A stretch of 20,531 nucleotides of DNA from Clostridia bacterium. Lineage in GTDB: Bacteria; Bacillota; DULZ01. The position numbers and the translations under genes were made by a program. The stretch is from contig JAAYOX010000056.1 in assembly GCA_012520135.1 (NCBI GenBank), positions 1 to 20,531 of the forward strand, given 5' to 3'. Positions 4,004 to 12,084 of the stretch are shown piece after piece. Below the pieces are notes generated by a model. It saw only the letters and a list, made by a program, of their open reading frames with translations. It made no database searches and was not told the origin of the DNA. Every line of letters begins with the position of its first letter. Positions within the stretch are counted from its first letter, which is position 1.

Positions 4004-6787
4004 TTAGCCTATTTGTTCAAGCACTCCGGCGCAACGGGAGCAGATAGTAGGATGCTCCTGATTTCTGCCTACCGTAGGACTGTAATTCCAACAGCGTTCA
4101 CATTTGCCGCTGGTCGAAGGTACTACTTTTGTCGTAAATCCATCTAATTCTTCCGAAACAAAACTTCCTTCCGGCGCTTCTTCGTCAGCACTATGAATTC
4201 TTACTGCCGAAACGATGAAGATAGTGGGTAAATCTTCCTCTAAAGGCTTCAGGAAATCGTACCATTCTTTGCTCAGGTACAGGTCTACTTCGGCCTCCAG
4301 GGAATTACCGATCTGTTTTGCTTTCCTGGCCTCTTCCAGAGCTTTAGACACTTCGCCCCGGACTGTCAAAAGCTTGTTCCACTTCTCTTCCAATGCCTCA
4401 TCCAGGTATTGTTCCTTGACTTCAGGCATGGAAGTCAATTGGACACTGACGGGAGCACCGGCCGGTTTGGGAATATAGCGCCAGATCTCTTCACTGGTAA
4501 AGGCCAGTACAGGCACGAGCAACCGTACCAAAGCGTTGATGGTTTCATATAAAACCGTCTGGGCAGCCCGGCGGGAAGGATCGTCTGCCGCCAGTACATA
4601 TAAACGGTCTTTACAAATATCCAGGTAAAGGGCACTCATATCCACGGCACAGAAATTGTGAATACTGTGGTAAACAGTATGGAACTCGTATTCCTCGTAA
4701 GCTTTCAGTACCCGCTGGATCAATTTATGGAGCCTTAACAGTGCCCAGCGATCTAATTCAGCCATCTCTTCATAGGCTACCTGGTGTTTCTCCCAGTCAA
4801 AATCAGACAGGTTCCCCAGGATAAACCGGCAGGTATTCCTGATCTTGCGGTAGGCTTCGGTCATCTGCTTCAGAATTCCCGGGGAGACGGCAATGTCTTT
4901 CCGGTAATCGGCGGATGCCACCCATAAACGGAGAATATCGGCACCCATTTGTTTGATTACGTCTAAAGGATCGATGCCGTTGCCCAAGGACTTGGACATT
5001 TTCCTGCCTTTTTCATCGACCACGTAACCGTGGGTCAAGACGGAACGATAAGGTGCCTTGCCCCTGGTGGCTACAGCAGTGGACAGGGATGAGTTAAACC
5101 AACCCCGGTGCTGGTCACTGCCCTCCAGATACATATCGGCAGGCCAATGGAGTTCCGGCCACACCTCTAAAACAGCCGCATGGCTGGAGCCGGAATCAAA
5201 CCAAACGTCCATGGTATCTGTTTCTTTCGAGAAAGAAGTGCTTTGGCACTTGGGGCACTTAAAGCCTTCCGGTACCAGTTCCCCGGCTTCTTTGGCAAAC
5301 CAGATGTTGGAGCCATGTTCCCGGAACAGTTCTTCCACATGTTTTAGGGTTTCATCGGTAATGATCGCTTCACCGCAGTCCTCACAGTAGAAGATGGGGA
5401 TGGGTACACCCCAAATCCGTTGCCGGGAAATACACCAATCGCTCCGGTCAGCCACCATGTTATAGATTCGATCTTCACCCCAGGCGGGAATCCATTTTAC
5501 TTCCCGGATGGCATCAAGTGCTTCCTGCCGGAAGCCTTCAATGGAAGCGAACCATTGCTCCGTGGCTCTGAACATAATAGGATGCTTGCACCGCCAACAG
5601 TGAGGATATTGGTGCTTGATAGTGCCTTGGTGGACTAAAAATCCACCTTCAGCCAAAGCCTCAATCACCGCTTTATTACACTGGTTGGTATTTAAACCGG
5701 CAAAAGGTCCTGCCTCTTCGGTGAACACACCGTTATTGTTCACCGGGGAAATAACAGGCAAGTTGTAACGGCGGCCTACCTCGTAGTCTTCCACACCGTG
5801 ACCGGGGGCCGTATGGACACAACCGGTACCCGCTTCCAGGGTAACGTGTTCCCCCAGGATGACCAGGGAATCCCGCTCCAGCAACGGATGGCGGCAGACA
5901 ACCAGTTCCAGTTCCTGTCCTTTGAATTCTTGGACAACACCTTTGACTTCCACCCCGGTAGCCTCGACAAAGGCCTCTTTCAATTCTTTTGCCAACAGCA
6001 GTTTACCTTGGTCAGTATCCAGCAGCACATAGTCATAATCAGGATGGAGACTGACGGCCACGTTAGCAGGAATGGTCCAAGGGGTAGTGGTCCAAATGAC
6101 TACAAAGGTGTCTTCTTCAGTTAAGATTCCTTTCCCGTCAATCACAGGAAATTTGACGTAAATAGAAGCGGAACTCTTATCGGCATAATCAACTTCTGCT
6201 TCCGCTAAAGCAGTCTGGCAATCGGAACACCAGTAGACCGGCTTCAATCCCCGGTAGATGAAACCTTTCTTGGCCATTTCCCCGAACACTCTGATTTGCA
6301 AAGCTTCATATTCGGGAGTTAAGGTCAGATAAGGGTCGTTCCACTTACCTCTTACTCCCAGCCTTTTAAATTGTTCTTTCTGGACTCCCACATATTTCAT
6401 GGCGTATTCGGCACACTGTTTCCTGAAGTCTACGGGATGTACTTCATGGCGCTTCAGGCCCAGATTTTTGATGGCCTGCTGTTCAATGGGCAAGCCATGG
6501 GTATCCCAGCCGGGAATATAGGGAGAATCATAGCCGGCCATGGAATAATACTTGATGATCATATCTTTTAGGATTTTATTAAAGGCAGTGCCCAGGTGGA
6601 TATCCCCGTTAGCATAAGGAGGACCGTCATGTAAAATAAATTTTGGTTTCCCTTGATTATTTTCCTGGACCTTTTGATAAATGTCTATTTCTTCCCAAAA
6701 GGCCAGTATTTCAGGTTCACGCTGGGGCAGATTACCCCGCATGGGAAAATCGGTTTTCGGTAAATTCAACGTTTTATCATATTCCAT
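4004..6787 (-). CDS. ileS: Isoleucyl-tRNA synthetase
   Basis: Class I synthetase that charges tRNA-Ile and edits Val. The start is ATG 6787 (MEYDKTLNLPKTDFPM) with AGAGGTG 6 nt upstream; the longer frame to 6865 is T-box leader. At 927 residues it has normal bacterial length. Visible parts: DGPPYANGDIHLGTA with the HIGH-type signature at residues 64-67, the CP1 editing domain with WTTTPWTIPANVAV, WFDSGSSHAAVL, and GRKMSKSLGN with KMSKS at residues 596-600. The anticodon-binding helical domain follows, and the C-terminal zinc finger is KCERCWNYSP with CSRCAGVL (CX2C and CX2C). Transcription is controlled by the Ile T-box directly upstream, so uncharged tRNA-Ile should induce it. A hairpin at 3932-3968 is the likely terminator. 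In the usual Firmicute order it follows divIVA. Confidence 0.98.
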   Translation of the reverse strand: MEYDKTLNLPKTDFPMRGNLPQREPEILAFWEEIDIYQKVQENNQGKPKFILHDGPPYANGDIHLGTAFNKILKDMIIKYYSMAGYDSPYIPGWDTHGLPIEQQAIKNLGLKRHEVHPVDFRKQCAEYAMKYVGVQKEQFKRLGVRGKWNDPYLTLTPEYEALQIRVFGEMAKKGFIYRGLKPVYWCSDCQTALAEAEVDYADKSSASIYVKFPVIDGKGILTEEDTFVVIWTTTPWTIPANVAVSLHPDYDYVLLDTDQGKLLLAKELKEAFVEATGVEVKGVVQEFKGQELELVVCRHPLLERDSLVILGEHVTLEAGTGCVHTAPGHGVEDYEVGRRYNLPVISPVNNNGVFTEEAGPFAGLNTNQCNKAVIEALAEGGFLVHQGTIKHQYPHCWRCKHPIMFRATEQWFASIEGFRQEALDAIREVKWIPAWGEDRIYNMVADRSDWCISRQRIWGVPIPIFYCEDCGEAIITDETLKHVEELFREHGSNIWFAKEAGELVPEGFKCPKCQSTSFSKETDTMDVWFDSGSSHAAVLEVWPELHWPADMYLEGSDQHRGWFNSSLSTAVATRGKAPYRSVLTHGYVVDEKGRKMSKSLGNGIDPLDVIKQMGADILRLWVASADYRKDIAVSPGILKQMTEAYRKIRNTCRFILGNLSDFDWEKHQVAYEEMAELDRWALLRLHKLIQRVLKAYEEYEFHTVYHSIHNFCAVDMSALYLDICKDRLYVLAADDPSRRAAQTVLYETINALVRLLVPVLAFTSEEIWRYIPKPAGAPVSVQLTSMPEVKEQYLDEALEEKWNKLLTVRGEVSKALEEARKAKQIGNSLEAEVDLYLSKEWYDFLKPLEEDLPTIFIVSAVRIHSADEEAPEGSFVSEELDGFTTKVVPSTSGKCERCWNYSPTVGRNQEHPTICSRCAGVLEQIG

Positions 6788-6819
6788 TTCTTTCACCTCT
6801 TTTATGGATAAATGGCAGT

Positions 6820-7073
6820 AAAAAAACCCCTCACCCAAAGGACGAGAGGATTCCCGCGGTACCACCTTTTTTGCCCAAGCAAAAACTCAGACCCCTTAAC
6901 GCCATAACGGAAGCGCCTCCGGAAACTTCTACAGCTCAGTGCCTTCAAAGTTCCAACTCACGGGTGATCTTCAGCAAGGCATCCTTACCCGGCTTCCACC
7001 TTTTCCAGGCTCTCTGTCAAGGCCCACCGTGCCTACTCTCCCGCTCATCGCTATTAAACACTAATGCAATATG
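6820..7073 (-). promoter_or_regulatory. T-box leader of ileS (Ile specifier ATC)
   Basis: On the minus strand the diagnostic T-box GGTGGTACCGCG lies at 6866-6855. Stem I elements AGAGAG and GAAGATCACCCGTGAG precede it; ATC (6968-6966), followed by ACC, is the specifier codon for isoleucine. The terminator has a 10-bp stem (6849-6840 with 6836-6827, three-base loop) and seven T (6826-6820). It ends 33 nt before ileS. Binding of uncharged tRNA-Ile should favour the antiterminator. Confidence 0.93.
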
Positions 7074-7078
7074 TAAAA

Positions 7079-7106
7079 ATTATATCACAATTACTTCCCA
7101 TGTCAA
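7079..7106 (-). promoter_or_regulatory. Consensus sigma-A promoter of ileS
   Basis: TTGACA (7106-7101), a 16-bp spacer, then TATAAT (7084-7079); both hexamers are perfect. The predicted start is near 7072, giving a leader of about 285 nt. The -35 lies 11 bp after the divIVA stop codon. Confidence 0.88.
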
Positions 7107-7116
7107 ACCGGTGATA

Positions 7117-7698
7117 CTATAAACCTAAAGACTGCCTCTCCTCTTCGTCCACACAGACCGCCACTTCTGCTTCCCCTTGATAAAGATCCATATCATCAAC
7201 TGCCGTCCGCTCCTCCGACGGGCCCGGCTCCGGCGTAACTACCTCTGCCTCAGCCAGCTGTTGATCCAGTAACAACAACTGGGCTTGGAAAAAAGCTTTC
7301 AACTGGGTCCGGTAAGCAGCCTCCAACTGCTGCAACCTTTGATATTCTTCCCGGAGCTCATTCACCTGGCGTTCTGACGCCCGGACAATGTTTTCCCCGT
7401 GTAGACGGGCCTTGTCCACTATTAAGGAAGCTTCCTTTTCAGCATTTTGTTTTACTTCCTCGGCTGTCTCCTGGGCCAACACCAATGTTTTTTGCAAGGT
7501 GTCCTCAATGATGGCATACTGGTTAAGCTTTTCCTTCAGTTCCTCCAACTGCTCCTGAAGTTCCTGGTTCTGACGGTAAATCTGCTCATAATCCCGGAGG
7601 ACTCGATTCATGAAGTTGTCTACTTCCCTGGTATTATACCCCCTGACACTCTTGCGAAAATCCCTGCCTTTTTGTAAATCCAAAGGTGTCGCTACCAT
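7117..7698 (-). CDS. divIVA: Cell-division/polarity protein DivIVA
   Basis: A 193-residue coiled-coil protein that binds curved membrane at septa and poles. It starts MVATPLDLQKGRDF, the family N-terminal membrane-binding domain, followed by the conserved RGYNTREVDNFMNRVLRDYE. A long coiled coil (about residues 35-95) comes next (YRQNQELQEQLEELKEKLNQ), then a second helical region to about residue 155 and a variable acidic tail. ATG 7698 is chosen over GTG 7734 because AGGGGG stands 6 nt upstream and the protein then begins at the conserved domain. It is the last gene of the ylm-type cluster, 36 nt after yggT. Confidence 0.95.
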   Translation of the reverse strand: MVATPLDLQKGRDFRKSVRGYNTREVDNFMNRVLRDYEQIYRQNQELQEQLEELKEKLNQYAIIEDTLQKTLVLAQETAEEVKQNAEKEASLIVDKARLHGENIVRASERQVNELREEYQRLQQLEAAYRTQLKAFFQAQLLLLDQQLAEAEVVTPEPGPSEERTAVDDMDLYQGEAEVAVCVDEEERQSLGL

Positions 7699-7734
7699 TT
7701 TGTTCCCCCTATCTTTTACCGTTCTTCTTACCAC

Positions 7735-7983
7735 CTATAATGTAATCAGAATGCTTAAGACCAGCCACTCTACCAACTGAATTACCAGAATAGCCACGAT
7801 AGGAGAAAAAGGAATTAAATTATAAGGCAGCATCTTCTGGATCGGTCTCATTACCGGATCGGTAACTTCATGAATGAACTTGACTACGGAATTATACGGG
7901 AGATTAGGCACCCAGGTGAGCAAGGCTCGTGCCAGAATGAGCCAAGTAAATAAATCAAAAGCTACACGCACCAATTGAATCAA
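7735..7983 (-). CDS. yggT: YggT/YlmG family membrane protein
   Basis: An 82-residue integral membrane protein with two hydrophobic segments: residues 6-25 (RVAFDLFTWLILARALLTWV) and residues 60-82. Between them is the conserved loop FIHEVTDPVMRPIQKMLP. The family is linked to division and, in plastids, to thylakoid/nucleoid organisation; the bacterial role is not settled. The start is unusual: TTG 7983 has its nearest GGAG about 17 nt upstream, inside the proC stop region (AAGGAGTGA). An ATT at 7992 would be better spaced but is a rare start codon. It lies 16 nt after proC and is presumably co-transcribed and coupled. Confidence 0.88.
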   Translation of the reverse strand: MIQLVRVAFDLFTWLILARALLTWVPNLPYNSVVKFIHEVTDPVMRPIQKMLPYNLIPFSPIVAILVIQLVEWLVLSILITL

Positions 7984-7999
7984 AGTAGTAATGGTATCT

Positions 8000-8821
8000 T
8001 CACTCCTTCATCCGACTTAATTCCTGAGCTCTCTCCCAGGCCTGCCCGACAGCTTTAATAATTTTTCCCCGTATACCTTGGTCCTCCAGATACTCCAAAG
8101 CAGCCGCCGTAGTGCCTCCCGGAGAAGTCACCATTTCTTTCAGTTCTGCCGGATGTTTGCCTGTCTCAGCCATCATCTGGACAGAACCGGCCACAGTCTG
8201 AAGTATTAATTGTTTGCTTAGTTCACGGGGCAGTCCGATACGCACTCCTGCCTCGATTAAAGCTTCCACGATTAGATAAACATAAGCAGGACCGCTACCG
8301 CTTAAGGCAGTCACTGCATTTAAACTATCCTCCGGTAATTCTACCGTAAACCCTAAAGCGCTGAATAACCTGTCTGCTGTCATAATATGCTGGGTTAAGG
8401 CATAGGTGCCCCTTGCCAACACGGTAGCTCCCTTGCCTACCAGACATGGGGTATTGGGCATCACCCTTACGACGGGCACTGGCCCCGCCAGTACTGCCTC
8501 AATTTCTTTTATGGTAACCCCTGCCGCTACGGAAATAACCAACTGGTCTTCGGCAATCTCAGAAGCCATTGGTTTAAAAACATCCAGGTATACCTGTGGT
8601 TTTACTGCCATTACCAAAACAGCGGCTTGACCGGCTGCCTGAATATTGTCGGTGGTAGTCTGAACCTGATACTGATTAGCTAAATACTGCCGCCGGGCTA
8701 CCAGGGGATCACTGACTAATACCCGGTCGGGAGCATATAGTCCCGTTTTAATTGCTCCCGCCGCCAAAGCCTCCCCAATAGCACCACCGCCGATAATGGC
8801 TAACTGATACTGATAGGACAC
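8000..8821 (-). CDS. proC: Pyrroline-5-carboxylate reductase
   Basis: Last step of proline synthesis: reduces pyrroline-5-carboxylate to proline with NAD(P)H. At 273 residues it has normal length. The N-terminal Rossmann fold starts LAIIGGGAIGEALAAGAI, followed by VLVMAVKPQVYLDV and VVRVMPNTPCLVGKGATVL. The family signature in the dimerisation domain is ALSGSGPAYVYLIVEALIEA, then VTSPGGTTAAALEYLE. Start GTG 8821 with GAGGTGA 5 nt upstream. It sits between sepF and yggT where Bacillus has a direct sepF-yggT junction; proC in this position is a metabolic gene carried inside a division cluster, which also occurs in other Firmicutes. Confidence 0.97.
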   Translation of the reverse strand: MSYQYQLAIIGGGAIGEALAAGAIKTGLYAPDRVLVSDPLVARRQYLANQYQVQTTTDNIQAAGQAAVLVMAVKPQVYLDVFKPMASEIAEDQLVISVAAGVTIKEIEAVLAGPVPVVRVMPNTPCLVGKGATVLARGTYALTQHIMTADRLFSALGFTVELPEDSLNAVTALSGSGPAYVYLIVEALIEAGVRIGLPRELSKQLILQTVAGSVQMMAETGKHPAELKEMVTSPGGTTAAALEYLEDQGIRGKIIKAVGQAWERAQELSRMKE

Positions 8822-8833
8822 TTAGTTCACCTC

Positions 8834-9271
8834 TTAAAACTGAGGGATTTTCAAAGACCAAACGTCTTCCTCATCCCAGGTCTGTTCTATATCACCCGTT
8901 ATCTCTACATTATTCGGCAGAAAGATAATAATGCCGTGATTTACTTTTTGCATGCTGCCATTGAGGGCATAAATGGTGCCGCTGAGAAAATCCACCACTC
9001 TTTTAGCCATATCCAGTTCCATGCCCTCGACATTGACAACTACCGGATTGCGGTTTTTAAGGTGATCGGCAATGGTCTGGACCTGCTCAAATTTCGTAGG
9101 CTTAGATACAGCCATTCGCATCGGATTAGTAGGGCTGGGCAACCCTACCAAATTGCTTTTCCTGCTTTTGATCCCAGGCTCTTCCTTCTCTTTTGGATTG
9201 AAGGAAGGTTCTGTCTCTTCCTCTTCGATCTCATAACCGATCAGATTTAAGACCTTGTCCATTAATTTCAT
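8834..9271 (-). CDS. sepF: Cell-division protein SepF
   Basis: A 145-residue protein that binds the FtsZ C-terminal tail and tethers Z-rings to the membrane. The N-terminal amphipathic membrane helix is MKLMDKVLNLIGYEIEEE. A low-complexity linker follows (about residues 20-58), then the SepF core FEQVQTIADHLKNRNPVVVN, with GMELDMAKRVVDFLSGTIYA and GIIIFLPNNVEI. The ATG follows GGGGGAGAAGG. It is 14 nt after yggS and 12 nt before proC. Because no ftsA is seen beside ftsZ in this window, SepF may be the main membrane anchor here; that is inference. Confidence 0.95.
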   Translation of the reverse strand: MKLMDKVLNLIGYEIEEEETEPSFNPKEKEEPGIKSRKSNLVGLPSPTNPMRMAVSKPTKFEQVQTIADHLKNRNPVVVNVEGMELDMAKRVVDFLSGTIYALNGSMQKVNHGIIIFLPNNVEITGDIEQTWDEEDVWSLKIPQF

Positions 9272-9285
9272 CAGCCTTCTCCCCC

Positions 9286-9975
9286 TTAACTTCGTTCTCC
9301 AAAGATACCGCTGCCAACCCGGATCATGTTGGCTCCTTCCTGGATAGCTACTTCAAAATCATTAGTCATTCCCATGGACAGATACCGCATTTCTACTTCC
9401 GGAAAACCCATATTGCCGATTTCCACTGCTAATTCCTTCAAGGAACGAAAGACCGGTCTGACCTCTTCCGGATCCCCCGTCAACGGTGCAATCGTCATCA
9501 AACCTTGTATCTTCAGGCCGGGCATTGAGCGCACCTCTTCAATAAAAGGAATAACCTCATCCCGGTATAAACCAAACTTACTTTCTTCTTCAGCAATATT
9601 CACCTGTACTAAAACGGGAACCACCCGGGAAATCGCTTGGGCCCTTTTGCTCAACTCCCGGGCCAAGGACATCCGGTCCAGGGAGTGAATTAGAGCCACT
9701 TTATCTACTATGTACTTGACTTTGTTAGTCTGCAAATGTCCGATTAAATGCCAGTTGGCTTCCGGTCCTACCTCTTCATATTTGGCCGTCAGCTCCTGTA
9801 CCCGGTTTTCCCCAAGGCTGGTAATACCTTCTGCCATTGCCTCCCGGATCCGGGGAACATCCACCGTTTTGGTAACGGCAATCAATTCTATCTCTTCCGG
9901 CTTGCGTCCGGCTTGCTCAGCTGCAATTGCTATTCTCTGCCTCAGTGCCGCGATATTGGCTGCTACTACACCCAT
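9286..9975 (-). CDS. yggS: PLP homeostasis protein, YggS/YlmE family
   Basis: A 229-residue single-domain alanine-racemase-like barrel that binds pyridoxal phosphate and buffers it; no enzymatic activity is known for the family. IELIAVTKTVDVPRIREA holds the PLP-binding lysine (VTKT). GENRVQELTAKYE, WHLIGHLQTNKVKYIV, IHSLDRMSLA and LSMGMTNDFEVAIQEGANMI with VGSGIFGER follow as in known members. ATG 9975 is chosen because GGAGG lies 11 nt upstream and the protein then starts MGVVAANIAALRQRI. The longer frame to TTG 9993 begins before the ribosome site. Equivalent to ylmE, between pgeF(ylmD) and sepF(ylmF). Confidence 0.95.
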   Translation of the reverse strand: MGVVAANIAALRQRIAIAAEQAGRKPEEIELIAVTKTVDVPRIREAMAEGITSLGENRVQELTAKYEEVGPEANWHLIGHLQTNKVKYIVDKVALIHSLDRMSLARELSKRAQAISRVVPVLVQVNIAEEESKFGLYRDEVIPFIEEVRSMPGLKIQGLMTIAPLTGDPEEVRPVFRSLKELAVEIGNMGFPEVEMRYLSMGMTNDFEVAIQEGANMIRVGSGIFGERS

Positions 9976-10064
9976 GTGAAATCTAACCTCCAAATTTAAA
10001 TACTTCTACACTGTAATCTGGATTCCTGCTAAATTCTGGCTAATATCCTACTAACATACCGGTA

Positions 10065-11030
10065 TTAGCTATTCTCGTCGGGATGGAGCAACCGGGGATT
10101 GGTCACTATTCGATCTCCCCGGGCAAGACCCTTAACGATGCTGTATTCTTCATTTTGAAACTCAATGGTAACAGGCACCCATCGACTGCCGGTGGTTGTT
10201 TTTTTATAGACTCCCGGATTGTCATCTATGCTTAGTAATGCCTCATTAGGTATTTTCAGACCCTTTTTACTTTCCAATACCACTTTGAGACTCAATTCCC
10301 TGGCTAAAAGCAGCTCTTCCCGAGGTAATTCCAATAAGGCCTCAGCCACAACTCCCCGGGCCGCTACCTTGATCACCTTTCCTTTACATAAAGTTTCATC
10401 AAAATGTATATTGACGGTCCTGCCCTCAGGCGGAAAAGAATCTAAATGTTCCACATCAAATGCCATCCATACCAGATAGGGTTGCAGGTTGTCCACGATT
10501 TTGGCAACAGCCTGTCTTTTGTCCACCATCACGCCTTCAGCAGCCTCTCCCAATACTTGAGAAGCCATTTCTACATCAGCTAGATTAAGGGTTTCCACTG
10601 CTTCAGGTCTTAATACATGTTCCATTCCATCGGTATAATAGGATACTACCCCGGCCCTGACTGCCCTGATGGGTTGGCTTCCTCCGTAAGCTGATTGAAT
10701 CAGAGCTACCGTTTCCCCTTCTGCTACCCGTTGTCCCTCCGGTACCACCCGTTTTAGTGTTCCCGTCTGTGGTGCAAACAACACGGTCTCGTCCCTGATT
10801 ACTAAAGCCTTGTCCACCGGCAGGTCCTTTTCCACCGTACCTGTTTCAACCTCATGGTAGTCAATCAACAAGTGCACAATTCCTTCCCGGACTGGCTCCC
10901 AACTGAGCCAACCGGTTAAAAATATCACCAACACAATGGCTCCTCGTTTTAACCAGGGCGGTAATCCTTTACGGGAGGAACGCCTTTTGACCCTTCTTTT
11001 TTTCATGGTCCCTACAGTATGGGCCATCAT
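10065..11030 (-). CDS. HlyD-like membrane-anchored protein in the division cluster
   Basis: A 321-residue protein with a very basic cytoplasmic start (KKRRVKRRSSRK) and one membrane segment (about residues 29-47, RGAIVLVIFLTGWLSWEPV). An extracellular part follows that resembles HlyD/membrane-fusion adaptors: a barrel-sandwich (biotinyl-lipoyl-like) half LFAPQTGTLKRVVPEGQRVA with EGETVALI and PIRAVRAGVVSYYTDGME, then a beta-barrel domain ending IVKGLARGDRIVTNP. There is no long coiled-coil hairpin and no transporter partner nearby, so an export role is doubtful. It lies 19 nt after pgeF and 89 nt before yggS, which points to an envelope or division job. The ATG (two in a row) follows AGAGGTG. 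Function unknown. Confidence 0.75.
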   Translation of the reverse strand: MMAHTVGTMKKRRVKRRSSRKGLPPWLKRGAIVLVIFLTGWLSWEPVREGIVHLLIDYHEVETGTVEKDLPVDKALVIRDETVLFAPQTGTLKRVVPEGQRVAEGETVALIQSAYGGSQPIRAVRAGVVSYYTDGMEHVLRPEAVETLNLADVEMASQVLGEAAEGVMVDKRQAVAKIVDNLQPYLVWMAFDVEHLDSFPPEGRTVNIHFDETLCKGKVIKVAARGVVAEALLELPREELLLARELSLKVVLESKKGLKIPNEALLSIDDNPGVYKKTTTGSRWVPVTIEFQNEEYSIVKGLARGDRIVTNPRLLHPDENS

Positions 11031-11049
11031 CTATCACACCTCTGACCAA

Positions 11050-11865
11050 TCACCATTTCAGCATCATCAAAGAAGCCATGCGACCTGTTTGGCCCTTATC
11101 CCGGCGGTGAGAGAAAAACAGTTCATGATTGCAGGACGTACACAGGCCGCTCACAAAAATATTTTGTTGGGGAACTCCCGCCTGTTGCAAAGCGGCGGCA
11201 TTAGCCAACCACAAATCCAGGTGCCAATGGCCGGTCCCTACCGGTTTGAAAAAGTCCTCGCTGCCGGCAAACTGCCGGGCAAAGACATCCTTGACCTTGT
11301 CATCCACTTCATAACAGCAAGGGCCGATACCCGGCCCAATAGCCGCCAGGCAATCTTGAGGATTGGTACCGTAACAGGCAGTCATTTTCGCTAAAGTCTT
11401 GGCTCCGATCTGCAAAGCGGTTCCTTTCCAGCCCGCATGAGCCAAACCGATAGCCGGGGTAACCGGATCCAGGAGCAATACGGGGATACAATCGGCATGA
11501 TAGGTACTGATGGGAATTCCCGGTTGGTCTGTAATCAAAGCATCCGTATCCTTGAGCGCCGTGTCATAAGTCAAGGCGCCTTTGCCCAGCTGCTCCCCGG
11601 TAATGACGGCTACCCTGTCTCCATGGACTTGTTTAGCCGCTACCAAATCTTCCAAAGGAAAACCCAGTCCGTCAGCCACCCTTTGCCTATTCCGGATTAC
11701 ATTATCATGTTCATCATTGACGGTAAATCCCATATTCAATGATTGATAAGGAACCGGGCTAACTCCGCCGGTTCTGGACGTAAACCCATGACTGACTAAT
11801 CCCGTGTCCGAAAAAGCGGTCACAGTTAACAACGTTATTTCATTTATCTTCTGCCATTGGAACAA
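11050..11865 (-). CDS. pgeF: Peptidoglycan editing factor / purine nucleoside phosphorylase YfiH family
   Basis: A 271-residue member of the YfiH/YlmD (formerly multicopper polyphenol oxidase) family. Members cleave purine nucleosides, and in E. coli PgeF keeps L-Ser out of the wall peptide. Metal and active-site motifs are visible: VAAKQVHGDRV, STYHADCIPVLLLD, IGLAHAGWKGTALQIG, and IGPGIGPCCYEV; CTSCNHELFFSHRRD is near the end. The start is TTG 11865, with GGAGTGG about 7-9 nt upstream; an in-frame stop lies a few codons further. A TATAAT at 11903-11898 could be its -10, but the -35 is weak. First gene of the ylm-type cluster, equivalent to ylmD. Confidence 0.93.
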   Translation of the reverse strand: MFQWQKINEITLLTVTAFSDTGLVSHGFTSRTGGVSPVPYQSLNMGFTVNDEHDNVIRNRQRVADGLGFPLEDLVAAKQVHGDRVAVITGEQLGKGALTYDTALKDTDALITDQPGIPISTYHADCIPVLLLDPVTPAIGLAHAGWKGTALQIGAKTLAKMTACYGTNPQDCLAAIGPGIGPCCYEVDDKVKDVFARQFAGSEDFFKPVGTGHWHLDLWLANAAALQQAGVPQQNIFVSGLCTSCNHELFFSHRRDKGQTGRMASLMMLKW

Positions 11866-11923
11866 AATGGACCACTCCAGTTCTTAGATTACTCATCATT
11901 ATATAACAGAAATGCTAAAGAAT

Positions 11924-11954
11924 AAAAGCAAAAAGACCGGCTAAATGTCGGTCT
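11924..11954 (-). terminator. Probable intrinsic terminator after nrdR
   Basis: On the minus strand AGACCG (11954-11949) pairs with CGGTCT (11939-11934) around a 9-nt loop, followed by TTTTGCTTTTATT. It lies between the nrdR stop and the pgeF start and would separate the two units. Confidence 0.55.
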
Positions 11955-12002
11955 CGCCAATTAATTATTGATTTCCATCGTCTTAAACCGGTAAAGACTC
12001 TG

Positions 12003-12084
12003 TTTATTGACAAACTACAGCTTCGTATCGATGTTAATCATGGGCTCCAGAAGAAGCTCATGATTAACATCGATGAGCTTTTTG
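12003..12084. repeat. Palindromic repeat element, short copy
   Basis: A 20-bp stem (12027-12046 with 12055-12074, one G-T pair) with an 8-nt loop. It is flanked by TTTATTGACAAACTACAGCTTC on the left and GAGCTTTTTGCC on the right. Flanks and stem match the longer element at 14583-14788. On the plus strand the stem is followed by a T-run. Its right arm overlaps the nrdR stop codon. Confidence 0.75.

Noticed and set aside
6643..7122. 159-codon plus-strand frame over the ileS leader
   Set aside because: It runs antisense through the T-box and the ileS start, with no recognisable domain.
12008..12030. TTGACA in the left flank of both palindromic elements as a promoter
   Set aside because: No -10-like hexamer stands 16-18 bases later in either copy.
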